48,116 bases of DNA from Actinophytocola sp. Lineage in GTDB: Bacteria > Actinomycetota > Actinomycetes > Mycobacteriales > Pseudonocardiaceae. The notes under the pieces were generated by a model. It saw nothing but the letters and a program-made list of their open reading frames with translations. It was not told where the DNA came from and made no database searches. Position numbers and translations under genes: made by a program. This document shows positions 1-7,111 of this stretch, piece by piece. The stretch is taken from contig WHUB01000025.1 of NCBI GenBank assembly GCA_009377395.1, positions 1-48,116 of the forward strand, written 5' to 3'. Within the stretch, counting starts at the first letter, position 1, and every line of letters starts with the position of its first letter.

Positions 1-233
1 AACGCCGCCGAAGCGTGCACCATCGCCTGCTCATTGCGAGCCAAGTAATACGGCAGATCCGCCCCACCCGTCTGCGCCGCCTGTAGCAGAGCCTGCCCCA
101 CCCCGGCCACATTCCCGTGACCGAAAATCCCCCACATGCCGGGGATCAGCCGCTGCTCAACCCCGTCCCGCTCGGAATACTGCGCGGCCAGAAACCGCAC
201 CAACGCCTGCGAGGTGGTCAACCGAACCGTCAT
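1..233 (-). CDS. iolD: IolD, 3D-trihydroxycyclohexane-1,2-dione acylhydrolase (5' end only)
   Basis: The first 77 codons of a gene that runs off the left edge. The translation starts MTVRLTTSQALVRFLAAQYS and contains GMWGIFGHGNVAGVGQALLQ, the N-terminal thiamine-diphosphate-enzyme signature of IolD. The enzyme hydrolytically opens the ring of trihydroxycyclohexanedione to 5-deoxyglucuronate in cytosolic myo-inositol catabolism. The ATG overlaps the iolB stop as ATGA, so the two are probably translationally coupled. The order iolC - Cgl0159-like - iolB - iolD follows the Corynebacterium glutamicum inositol cluster without iolA between. The catalytic core lies outside the window, so activity cannot be judged. 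Confidence 0.9.
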   Translation of the reverse strand, partial: MTVRLTTSQALVRFLAAQYSERDGVEQRLIPGMWGIFGHGNVAGVGQALLQAAQTGGADLPYYLARNEQAMVHASAA

Positions 234-1117
234 GACTCCTCCACCCTGGTCAGTGGCAGGCGGGGGTCGATGTCCTGCGACTGCCAAGTTTGGCGGATCC
301 AGCCGTGGGCGGGGTCGTCGCAGATCAGCCAGGCGCGGTCCTGACCGGGCCCGGCCATGACGTTGAGGTAGTACAAGTCATAGCCGGGCACGGCCATGGA
401 GGGACCGTGCCAGCCGTGCGGGATCAGCACCACATCGCCGGAGCGGACCTCGGCGAGCACGTCGATCGGCTTGCGGGGGTGGCCGTAGACGCGCTGATAC
501 CCCATGCCCGGGCTGGCCGGGCCGGGGGCGACTTCGAAGTAGTAGATCTCTTCGAGCTCGCTCTCGTTGGGTCCTGGTTCGTCGTGCTTGTGGGGTGGAT
601 ACGACGACCAGTTCCCACTCGGGGTGAGCACCTCACACACCAAGAGCTGGTCGGCCTCGAAGGTGTCGGGCAGGCAGTAGTTGTTGACCTGCCGCGAACA
701 CACCCCCGCGCCCCGCAGCTCCGACGGCGTCGCCTCCGCCGACTGGTACCGGGCTTTGAGCCTGCGCTCGCAGCGGGCGGACGGGAGCGCGAAGCGGCCG
801 CCGTGCTCACTGGTGATCACCGCACGCCCATCGCGGGGCAGGTAGGCGAAGTCCGACACCCGGCTGAACACCCCGGCCCGGCCCTCCAGGCGGAATGTCT
901 CGCCGTCGGTGTCCACGGTGCAGCCGCCCGATAGTGGCAGCACCAGCATTTCCTCGTCGCCGGTGTCGATAACGTGCGACCCACCCGGCGCGAGGGAGAG
1001 GATGCGCAGGCCGGAGTAGCCCCAGCCAGCGCTTTCGGGGGTGATCACGGTGGTGAACGGACCCTGGCCGGTGGTTCCGGCCGGAAGGTGCAGTTTCTCG
1101 GTCGTGTTCGTGGTCAT
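230..1117 (-). CDS. iolB: 5-deoxy-glucuronate isomerase
   Basis: A protein of 295 residues that converts 5-deoxyglucuronate to 2-deoxy-5-keto-gluconate, the IolC substrate. Two cupin-like halves are visible. The C-terminal half carries the metal-site region with SYPPHKHDEPGPNESELEE (about residues 170-190) and IPHGWHGPS, as in the family. I chose the ATG at 1117 (MTTNTTEKLHLPAG) because GGAG precedes it at good spacing; the open frame extends 36 codons further but that part is low complexity. It overlaps iolD by 4 bp. About 210 bp with no convincing gene separate it from the upstream barrel protein, so it may have its own promoter or a long leader. Confidence 0.93.
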   Translation of the reverse strand: MTTNTTEKLHLPAGTTGQGPFTTVITPESAGWGYSGLRILSLAPGGSHVIDTGDEEMLVLPLSGGCTVDTDGETFRLEGRAGVFSRVSDFAYLPRDGRAVITSEHGGRFALPSARCERRLKARYQSAEATPSELRGAGVCSRQVNNYCLPDTFEADQLLVCEVLTPSGNWSSYPPHKHDEPGPNESELEEIYYFEVAPGPASPGMGYQRVYGHPRKPIDVLAEVRSGDVVLIPHGWHGPSMAVPGYDLYYLNVMAGPGQDRAWLICDDPAHGWIRQTWQSQDIDPRLPLTRVEES

Positions 1118-1328
1118 CGCGTCTCCAGCTCCGTGACCTTCGCCGACGCCGCCAAGTGGTGACGTCGCGCAGGTGGTGTCGCGGTGTGGTGGTGGCTGCG
1201 GTGTCGACCGCTCAGGCAGGAACAAGCCCTGCCATCACTGGGTCGACGGCGGCGGGGATCGGTCGCCGCGACCATCCCTCGCAGGCTCGGGACGGCCCCT
1301 TCGACCGATCGGCGAAGCTCCCAACCGC

Positions 1329-2258
1329 TCACAGCAGGCTCACCGCCCGGTCGACCGCCGTGGCGACATCGCCACCAGCGGGATACAACAACGATCGTCC
1401 GATGACGAGGCCCTGCACGGTGGGCAGGGCAAGGGTGTGCTGCCAGGCGGCGAACGCCGCATCGGCGTCGGAGACCTCGCCGCCCAGCAGCAGCACCGGC
1501 AGGGTCGATGATGCCAGCACCCGCGCCATGGCGGTCACGTCGTCGGCCACGGGCAGCTTCAACCAGGTATAGGCACTGGTGGCGCCCAACCCGGAGGCGA
1601 TGGTGATCGACGTGGTGATCGCCTCGGCGCTCAGATCATTGCGGATCTTGCCGCTCTCCCAGCGGGACAGGAACGGCTCGACCATCGCGATCCGGCCCCG
1701 CTCGGCCAGCGCGTCCACCGCCTGGGCGGTGTTCTCCAGAATGCTCGGGGTGGCGGGGTCGTCCAGGGCGATGCGGGTCAGCATCTTGCCGCCCTCGAAC
1801 CCCAGCCGATCGATCGCGGCGGGGGTGTAGCCGGTGAACCGGTCGTCGATCTCGAAGCACGACCCGGCCAGCCCCGCGCGGTTCATCGACGCGAACACCG
1901 ACTTGCCCTCCAACGCCCCCAGCAGCAGCAGGTCTTCGAGGATGTCGGCGGTCGCCAACACACCGGTCACGCCCGGCCGGGCGAGCGCTGTCTGCATGCG
2001 GCCCAGCAGCTCGGCCCGATCGGCCATCGCAGTCGGATCACTGCCGACCTTGTTGGCGCCCCGCGCGGGATGGTCGGCGGCGATGATCATCGCCCGGCCC
2101 GCATCCCCCAGCACCGACTTCGCCCTCGACCGCCGGGCTGCGGCCTCCGTAATGGCCTCCGGGTTCCGCACCCGGACCGTCACCAGGTCCCGCACCTGCT
2201 CCTGCGTCAACGCGTACTCAGCGTTCTCGCTTCGAACCTGCAAGCAGTTCTCAGACAC
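1329..2258 (-). CDS. Cgl0159-family (beta/alpha)8-barrel protein of the inositol cluster
   Basis: A protein of 309 residues resembling the Cgl0159 family, aldolase-like TIM barrels that sit between iolC and iolB/iolA in actinobacterial inositol operons. Visible barrel elements include AMIIAADHPARGANKVG near the N-terminus, GVLATADILEDLLLLGAL, VEPFLSRWESGKIRNDL and LPVLLLGGEVSD. The start is GTG at 2258, overlapping the iolC stop by 8 bp (GTGTCTGA), so it is coupled to iolC. The biochemical role of this family is not settled to my knowledge. No class II aldolase (IolJ) is seen in this part of the cluster, so cleavage of 2-deoxy-5-keto-gluconate 6-phosphate is a reasonable guess. This is inference from position only. 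Confidence 0.8.
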   Translation of the reverse strand: MSENCLQVRSENAEYALTQEQVRDLVTVRVRNPEAITEAAARRSRAKSVLGDAGRAMIIAADHPARGANKVGSDPTAMADRAELLGRMQTALARPGVTGVLATADILEDLLLLGALEGKSVFASMNRAGLAGSCFEIDDRFTGYTPAAIDRLGFEGGKMLTRIALDDPATPSILENTAQAVDALAERGRIAMVEPFLSRWESGKIRNDLSAEAITTSITIASGLGATSAYTWLKLPVADDVTAMARVLASSTLPVLLLGGEVSDADAAFAAWQHTLALPTVQGLVIGRSLLYPAGGDVATAVDRAVSLL

Positions 2259-3213
2259 CGGCGACCTCCCGCAACCTCGCCTCGACCTGTTCGGTGGTGG
2301 GCATGGCGTCCGAACAGGACAGTCGGCCAGCCACCAGTGCCCCGGCGGCATTGGCGAAGGCGACGGTGCGTTCGGTGTCCCACCCGGACAGCAGCCCGTG
2401 ACACAGCGCGCCACCGAACGCATCCCCCGCGCCCAGCCCGTTCACCACGTCGACCGGTACCGGCGGCACCACCACCGGGCCGCTGCCGTCGTCGGCCAGC
2501 ACCCCCGCGGGCCCCTGCTTCACCACGGAAAGGGACACCCCCGCCTCGTGCAGCGCCTTGGCCGCCTCATACGGCTCCGACGTGCCCACCGCGGTGTGGC
2601 ACTCGTCCAGATTCCCGACCGCCACGCTCACGTGCGGCAACGCCTGCTCGATCACCGCGCGGGCGTGCTCGCGGGAGTCCCAGAACATCGGCCGGTAGTC
2701 CAGATCCAGCACCGTGATCCCGGCCCGGCCCCGCGCCTCCAGCGCCGCCAGCGTGGCCGAGCGGGACGGCTCCACCGACAACCCGGTCACCGTCACCCAG
2801 AACACGTCGGCCGCACGGATCGCGGCCAGATCCAACTCGTCGGTGTGGATCTGTAGATCGGGAGCGTTCTCCCGGTAGAAGTACAGCGGAAAGTCGTCCG
2901 GCGGGAAGATCTCGCAGAACGTCACCGGCGTCGGCGCCCCCACCACCTCGCCGACGAACCGGTCGTCCACGCCGAAGCCGCGCAGCGCCCGGCGCACGAA
3001 CCGCCCGAACGGATCCTCCCCGACCCGCGTGATCACCGCCGACGACCGGCCATACCGGGCCGCCGCCACCGCCACATTGGTCGGACTGCCACCCAGATAC
3101 TTCCCGAACGACGACACGTCCTCCAGACCCACACCCACCTGATCCGGATAGACGTCGACGCCGACCCGACCCATCGTCAGGACCTCGACGCCGCTCTCGG
3201 CCTGCACTGGCAC
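2251..3213 (-). CDS. iolC: 5-dehydro-2-deoxygluconokinase (PfkB family)
   Basis: A protein of 320 residues. It is a ribokinase/PfkB-fold sugar kinase that phosphorylates 2-deoxy-5-keto-gluconate with ATP. The N-terminal PfkB signature GGSPTNVAVAAARYG is at residues 41-55. The C-terminal signature NGLGAGDAFGG is at 258-268, with the catalytic Asp at 264. The start is GTG at 3213, preceded by a strong GAGGAGGAG ribosome site. It is the first gene of the minus-strand iol operon and faces the two LacI-family regulators across the tandem operator at 3253-3279. Expression is probably induced by inositol or a catabolite through those regulators. Confidence 0.93.
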   Translation of the reverse strand: MPVQAESGVEVLTMGRVGVDVYPDQVGVGLEDVSSFGKYLGGSPTNVAVAAARYGRSSAVITRVGEDPFGRFVRRALRGFGVDDRFVGEVVGAPTPVTFCEIFPPDDFPLYFYRENAPDLQIHTDELDLAAIRAADVFWVTVTGLSVEPSRSATLAALEARGRAGITVLDLDYRPMFWDSREHARAVIEQALPHVSVAVGNLDECHTAVGTSEPYEAAKALHEAGVSLSVVKQGPAGVLADDGSGPVVVPPVPVDVVNGLGAGDAFGGALCHGLLSGWDTERTVAFANAAGALVAGRLSCSDAMPTTEQVEARLREVAGV

Positions 3214-3252
3214 TTACTCCTCCTCGCGCAGTGGCGATGGTCTCCACATTGA

Positions 3253-3279
3253 CTAGTGCGCTCTACTAGCGCGCTCTAG
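3253..3279. promoter_or_regulatory. Tandem LacI-type operators in the iolC / regulator intergenic region
   Basis: Two 13-bp direct repeats, CTAGTGCGCTCTA (3253-3265) and CTAGCGCGCTCTA (3266-3278), abut each other. Each contains a 12-bp near-palindrome (TAGNGCGCTCTA) with a central CG step, the usual build of LacI-family operators; only one symmetric pair is mismatched. TTGACT just upstream (3249-3254) could be a plus-strand -35 box. The position between iolC and two LacI-family genes makes this the likely shared operator. Confidence 0.7.
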
Positions 3280-3374
3280 CACCGACGACTATGATGGCCC
3301 TCACACGGTCGTGTCAAGACTTGCCCCGCGAAAATCTTGAACAGCACGACCTCGGCAGGGAAGGTGGAGTGCGC

Positions 3375-4442
3375 ATGGCGGAACAACAGGGGGACGCCGA
3401 GACCTCCGGCGGACCGCGCCGGGGCGACCGCCGCCCCACCATGACCGACGTCGCGCAGCGAGCAGGAGTGTCGCGCGCGCTGGTGTCGCTGGTCTTCCGC
3501 GACGCGCCCGGCGCGAGCGATCGCACCAGAGAGCGGGTGTTCCAGGTCGCCGAGGAAATCGGCTACCGGCCGGACAGCGCGGCGCGGATGCTGGCGAGCA
3601 GCCGGAGCAAGGTACTCGGCGTGCTGCTGACCGTGCGCAACCCGTTTCACGCCGACATGGTGGAGAGCATCTATCCGGTCGCCGAGCGGCGTGGCTACGA
3701 GATCCTGTTGTCGGCGGCGTCGCCGAGCCGGGACGAGCGCAAGGCGGTCGACGCTCTGCTCGGCCATCGCTGCGCGGGACTGTTGCTGCTCGGTCCGACG
3801 CTGCCGTCGAGCTACCTCGCCGAGCTGGGCAGGAAACTGCCGGTGGTGGCGCTCGGCAGGCGGTTTCCCGGCGCGGACGTCGACTCGGTGCACACCGCCG
3901 AGGCGAAAGGCGTCCGGGAGGCGATCACGCATCTCGTCGAGCTGGGTCACCGCTCGATCGCGCACATCGACGGCGGGCGCGGTCCCGGTTCGGCGGAACG
4001 GCGCCGGGCCTATCGTGCCGCGATGCGCAAGCACGGGCTCACGGAGTACATCCGCGTGCTGCCGGGCGATCAGACCGAGGAGTCCGGCTCGGCCCAGGCG
4101 AAGGTGCTGCTCGCCGAGGGCTCGCGCATGCCGACCGCCGTGCTCGCCGGAAACGACCGGTGCGCGCTCGGGCTGCTCGACGCGGTGTGGCGGGAAGGCT
4201 TGCAGGTGCCGGGCGATCTGTCGGTCGTCGGCTACGACGACAGCCACCTCGCGCACCTGTCGCACATCGACCTGTCGACGGTGCGCCAGGACCCCGACCG
4301 GCACGCCGCGCTCGCGGTGCAGTGCGTCGTCGATCGGCTGGACGGGGTCCGCGACGGCGCGGAGGAGTTCGTGCTCGATCCGAAGCTCGTCACCCGTGGC
4401 ACCACGGGCCCGCCCAGATCATCGGGCATCATGTCGGCATAA
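3375..4442 (+). CDS. LacI-family regulator 1 of the inositol cluster
   Basis: A protein of 355 residues. The helix-turn-helix (TMTDVAQRAGVSRALVSLVF) follows a basic 21-residue tail, then comes the hinge (YRPDSAARMLASS) and a periplasmic-binding-protein-like effector domain ending around TVRQDPDRHAALAV. The effector domain should bind a sugar, or an inositol derivative given the neighbours. The ATG at 3375 has AAGGTGGAG upstream; a GTG two codons earlier is possible. It is divergent from iolC and 33 bp upstream of a close paralogue with which it shares long identical stretches. It occupies the position of iolR in related clusters, but that regulator belongs to a different family in Corynebacterium, so no symbol is given. 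Confidence 0.88.
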   Translation: MAEQQGDAETSGGPRRGDRRPTMTDVAQRAGVSRALVSLVFRDAPGASDRTRERVFQVAEEIGYRPDSAARMLASSRSKVLGVLLTVRNPFHADMVESIYPVAERRGYEILLSAASPSRDERKAVDALLGHRCAGLLLLGPTLPSSYLAELGRKLPVVALGRRFPGADVDSVHTAEAKGVREAITHLVELGHRSIAHIDGGRGPGSAERRRAYRAAMRKHGLTEYIRVLPGDQTEESGSAQAKVLLAEGSRMPTAVLAGNDRCALGLLDAVWREGLQVPGDLSVVGYDDSHLAHLSHIDLSTVRQDPDRHAALAVQCVVDRLDGVRDGAEEFVLDPKLVTRGTTGPPRSSGIMSA

Positions 4443-4475
4443 GGCGATTCGCATCTCGCGACGACGGAGTCGAGC

Positions 4476-5489
4476 ATGGCTGAGCAGCAGCGTCCCGGCA
4501 GGCGGCCGACGATGTCCGACGTCGCGAAGCAGGCAGGCGTGTCGCGCGCCCTGGTGTCGTTGATCTTCCGCAACGCGCCGGGTGCGAGCGAGCAGACCCG
4601 GGAGCGGGTGTTCGAGGTCGCGCGGGAGATCGGCTATCGGCCGGACACCGCGGCGCGCACGCTGGCGAGCAGCCGCACCAAGACGCTCGGCGTGCTGCTG
4701 ACCATCCGCAACCCGTTCCACGCCGACCTGGTCGAGGCGTGCTACGCCGAGGCGGACCGGCTCGGCTTCGACATCGTGTTGTCCACGACGGTGCCTACCC
4801 GCGACGAGGAGCGGGCGATCGACGCGCTGCTCGGCCACCGGTGCGAGGCGTTGATCCTCTTTGGACCGAAGGCGTCGGCGGCGTATCTGACGCAGCTGGG
4901 CAGGGAGTACCCGGTCGTGTCCATCAGCAGGCGGGTGCCGGACGCGCCGCTGGACGTGGTGCACACCGCGGAGGCCAAGGGCGTGCGGCAGGCCGTCGAC
5001 TACCTGGTCGGCGAGGGGCATCGCGACATCATCCACATCGACGGCGGCACCGGCCCCGGCTCGGCGGAGCGCAAGCGGGCCTATCGCGCCGCAATGCGCA
5101 AACACGGTCTCGCCGACCACGGCAGGGTCATCCCGGGAAACCACACCGAGGACTCCGGCGTGCACGCGGCGGAGGTGCTGCTCGCGGAGGACGCGCTGCC
5201 GACGGCGGTGCTCGCGGCCAATGACCGATGCGCGCTCGGGCTGCTCGGCGCGCTGCACAAGGCCGGCGTCAAGGTGCCGCAAGAGGTGTCGGTGGTCGGG
5301 TATGACGACAGCCGCGTCGCGATGCTCTCCCACATCGGGCTCACCACAGTGCACCAGAACGCCGATGAGCTGGGACGACTCGCGGTGCGGGCAGCCGTCG
5401 AGCGGACCGAGACGCCAGCCATGCCCGGCCGCGAGCTGGTGCTCGACCCCGAGCTCCGGGTGCGCGGCACCAGCGGCCCGCCCCGCTGA
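4476..5489 (+). CDS. LacI-family regulator 2, tandem paralogue
   Basis: A protein of 337 residues with the same architecture as its upstream neighbour: helix-turn-helix TMSDVAKQAGVSRALVSLIF, hinge YRPDTAARTLASS, then a PBP1-like domain. The shared blocks RNPFHAD, VHTAEAKGV, GPGSAER and YRAAMRKHGL show a recent tandem duplication. The recognition-helix residues (SRALVSLxFR) are the same in both, so both probably bind the same operators, while their effector domains have diverged. GGAG precedes the ATG. The likely function is control of the iol operon or of inositol genes left of the window. Confidence 0.87.
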   Translation: MAEQQRPGRRPTMSDVAKQAGVSRALVSLIFRNAPGASEQTRERVFEVAREIGYRPDTAARTLASSRTKTLGVLLTIRNPFHADLVEACYAEADRLGFDIVLSTTVPTRDEERAIDALLGHRCEALILFGPKASAAYLTQLGREYPVVSISRRVPDAPLDVVHTAEAKGVRQAVDYLVGEGHRDIIHIDGGTGPGSAERKRAYRAAMRKHGLADHGRVIPGNHTEDSGVHAAEVLLAEDALPTAVLAANDRCALGLLGALHKAGVKVPQEVSVVGYDDSRVAMLSHIGLTTVHQNADELGRLAVRAAVERTETPAMPGRELVLDPELRVRGTSGPPR

Positions 5490-5528
5490 ACGCTGAGCGG
5501 CGATGGCCCAGCGATATGATAAATAGGT

Positions 5529-5534
5529 TATACT
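5529..5534 (+). promoter_or_regulatory. -10 box TATACT, leaderless start of the HigB-like gene
   Basis: TATACT ends 7 nt before the GTG start and no ribosome site is present, so the mRNA is probably leaderless. The AT-rich stretch 5514-5534 around it, with imperfect inverted halves GATATGATAA and TTATACTC, could be the antitoxin operator. Confidence 0.6.
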
Positions 5535-5541
5535 CACGGTT

Positions 5542-5913
5542 GTGAGCTGGGAGATCAGCCTGCATCCGGAGGTGGAGTCGTGGTACTTGCGGATCTGCGC
5601 TGAGGATGTTGAGTCCGCGGACCTGATCAGGGATGCGATCGACCAGCTCGCGGAGGAAGGCCCGACCGCGAGTCGCCCACTGGTGGACCGGGTCAAGGGA
5701 AGTCGCTATCACAACATGAAGGAGCTACGACCGCCATCGTCCGGCACGAGCGAGGTCCGGATGCTGTTCGCATTCGACCCCGCCAGAGAAGCCGTCTTCC
5801 TCGTGGCCGGTGACAAGGCAGGAAACTGGCGGCAGTGGTACCGCCACGCGATACCCCTTGCCGACGAACGCTTCACCGAACATCTGATCGCGCTGAAGGA
5901 GAAGGAGCGATGA
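5542..5913 (+). CDS. HigB-like toxin (Gp49/DUF891, RelE superfamily)
   Basis: A protein of 123 residues of the phage Gp49-like/HigB toxin type, a ribosome-dependent mRNA interferase fold. Diagnostic segments are SRYHNMKELRP (residues 54-64), RMLFAFDP (73-80) and LVAGDKAGNW (87-96). The toxin gene comes first, the order seen in higBA loci, and its stop overlaps the antitoxin start as ATGA. The start is a leaderless GTG. It lies between the LacI pair and an aldehyde dehydrogenase operon with no functional link, as expected for a mobile toxin-antitoxin module. Toxicity is inferred from the family. Confidence 0.88.
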   Translation: MSWEISLHPEVESWYLRICAEDVESADLIRDAIDQLAEEGPTASRPLVDRVKGSRYHNMKELRPPSSGTSEVRMLFAFDPAREAVFLVAGDKAGNWRQWYRHAIPLADERFTEHLIALKEKER

Positions 5914-6242
5914 ACGCCGAGTACGCGAAATGGGACGACGTCAAGAACAAGGCGGAGGCGCTCGACCCCCGCAGTCCGGCTGAGCGGGATGCCGGGGCCG
6001 CTCTCGCTCGCGCACGCCGTGAGGCTTACGAACGCGGGCACCAACTCGCCGAGATGCGCAAGGCCGCTGGACTGACCCAGACCGCACTCGCCGAGGCTCT
6101 CGGCGTAACGCAGGCGAGGATTTCCAAGATCGAAGGCGGCGACGTCTCAGGCATCGACACTGTCCGCGCCTACGTCAACGCGCTGGGAGGCTCGGTCGAC
6201 ATCGTCGCAACCGTAGGCGACCGCACCTGGCAGGTCGCCTGA
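5910..6242 (+). CDS. HigA-like antitoxin (XRE helix-turn-helix)
   Basis: A protein of 110 residues. After an N-terminal helical region (about 1-45), the XRE helix-turn-helix is clear: LAEMRKAAGLTQTALAEALG followed by VTQARISKIEGGDVSGIDTV (about residues 46-88). Such antitoxins bind their toxin and repress the shared promoter. The ATG at 5910 has GAAGGAG upstream and overlaps the toxin stop by 4 bp. It converges on the aldehyde dehydrogenase-like gene with 2 bp between the stops. Confidence 0.9.
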   Translation: MNAEYAKWDDVKNKAEALDPRSPAERDAGAALARARREAYERGHQLAEMRKAAGLTQTALAEALGVTQARISKIEGGDVSGIDTVRAYVNALGGSVDIVATVGDRTWQVA

Positions 6243-6244
6243 GC

Positions 6245-7111
6245 TCAAACGCCCATGGGGTGCCAGACGGTCTTGTCTTCCAGGTAGGCACGCAGCCGCG
6301 CGATTCCGGGCGGGGTCGTCCAGTCCGGTTCCTGCTCCGGTAGTCGCAGCACCCGCTTCACCGTGTCGGCGGCGGCGCGCGCCAGCTCCACCCGCTGCTC
6401 GGCGTCGGCGCCAGTCAGGTCAAGCGCGTTCACGTCCGCGTGCGAGGCCAGCCACGGCCCCAGCTCGGCCGCCTGACCGGTCAGCAGGTTCACCACCCCG
6501 CCCGGCACGTCGGACGTCGCGAGCACCTCGGCGAGCGTGATCGCGGGCAACGGCCGCGCCGCACTGCTGACCACCACTGCGGTGCAGCCCGTTGCCACCA
6601 CCGGAGCGAGCAAGCTGACCAGCCCGAGCAGCGACGACCGTTGCGGCGCCAGCACCCCGACGACGCCGGTCGGCTCCGGCACGGTGAACGAGAAGTACGG
6701 GCCGGCCACCGGGTTCGTCGCGCCGAGCACGGCGGCGAGCTTGTCGGTCCAGCCCGCGTACCACACCCACCTGTCGATCGCGGTGTCCACAACGGACTCG
6801 GCGTCCCCGGACGGCAGGCCCTCGGCGTCCCTCACCTCGGCGACGAACTGCTGCCGCCTGCCCTCCATCACCTCGGCCACCCGGTACAACACCTGGCCCC
6901 GGTTGTACGCCGTCGCACCCGACCAGCCACCGAACGCGCCACGCGCGGCCACGACGGCGTCGCGGAGGTCCTTTCTGGACGCCTGTGCCGCGTTGGCCCG
7001 GAACGCGCCGTCGTGCGAGGTCACCGGGTAGGACCGCCCAGACTCCGAGCGCGGGAACTTCCCGCCGACGTAGAGCTTGTACGTCTTGGCAACGCCGACC
7101 CGCTCAGTCAT
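6245..7111 (-). CDS. Short aldehyde dehydrogenase-like protein lacking the catalytic domain
   Basis: A protein of 288 residues; the family is normally about 480. The N-terminal part reads as an aldehyde dehydrogenase cofactor domain: YVGGKFPRSESGRSYPV, ATAYNRGQVLYRVAEVME, EPTGVVGVLAPQ, VVNLLTGQAAELGPWLASH. Around residue 230 it jumps to a C-terminal tail (RLRAYLEDKTVWHPMG) and skips the region that holds the catalytic Cys. The usual LELGGK Glu motif is also absent. It is therefore probably not an active dehydrogenase and may be a structural or regulatory partner of the full-length enzyme encoded just upstream, with which it overlaps by 8 bp. Similar pairs downstream of deoC occur in other actinobacteria as I recall, so decay is less likely than a retained role. 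Confidence 0.8.
   Translation of the reverse strand: MTERVGVAKTYKLYVGGKFPRSESGRSYPVTSHDGAFRANAAQASRKDLRDAVVAARGAFGGWSGATAYNRGQVLYRVAEVMEGRRQQFVAEVRDAEGLPSGDAESVVDTAIDRWVWYAGWTDKLAAVLGATNPVAGPYFSFTVPEPTGVVGVLAPQRSSLLGLVSLLAPVVATGCTAVVVSSAARPLPAITLAEVLATSDVPGGVVNLLTGQAAELGPWLASHADVNALDLTGADAEQRVELARAAADTVKRVLRLPEQEPDWTTPPGIARLRAYLEDKTVWHPMGV

Noticed and set aside
230-934. Long plus-strand reading frame opposite iolB
   Set aside because: It is the GC-bias shadow of iolB; the minus strand matches the family throughout and has the ribosome site.
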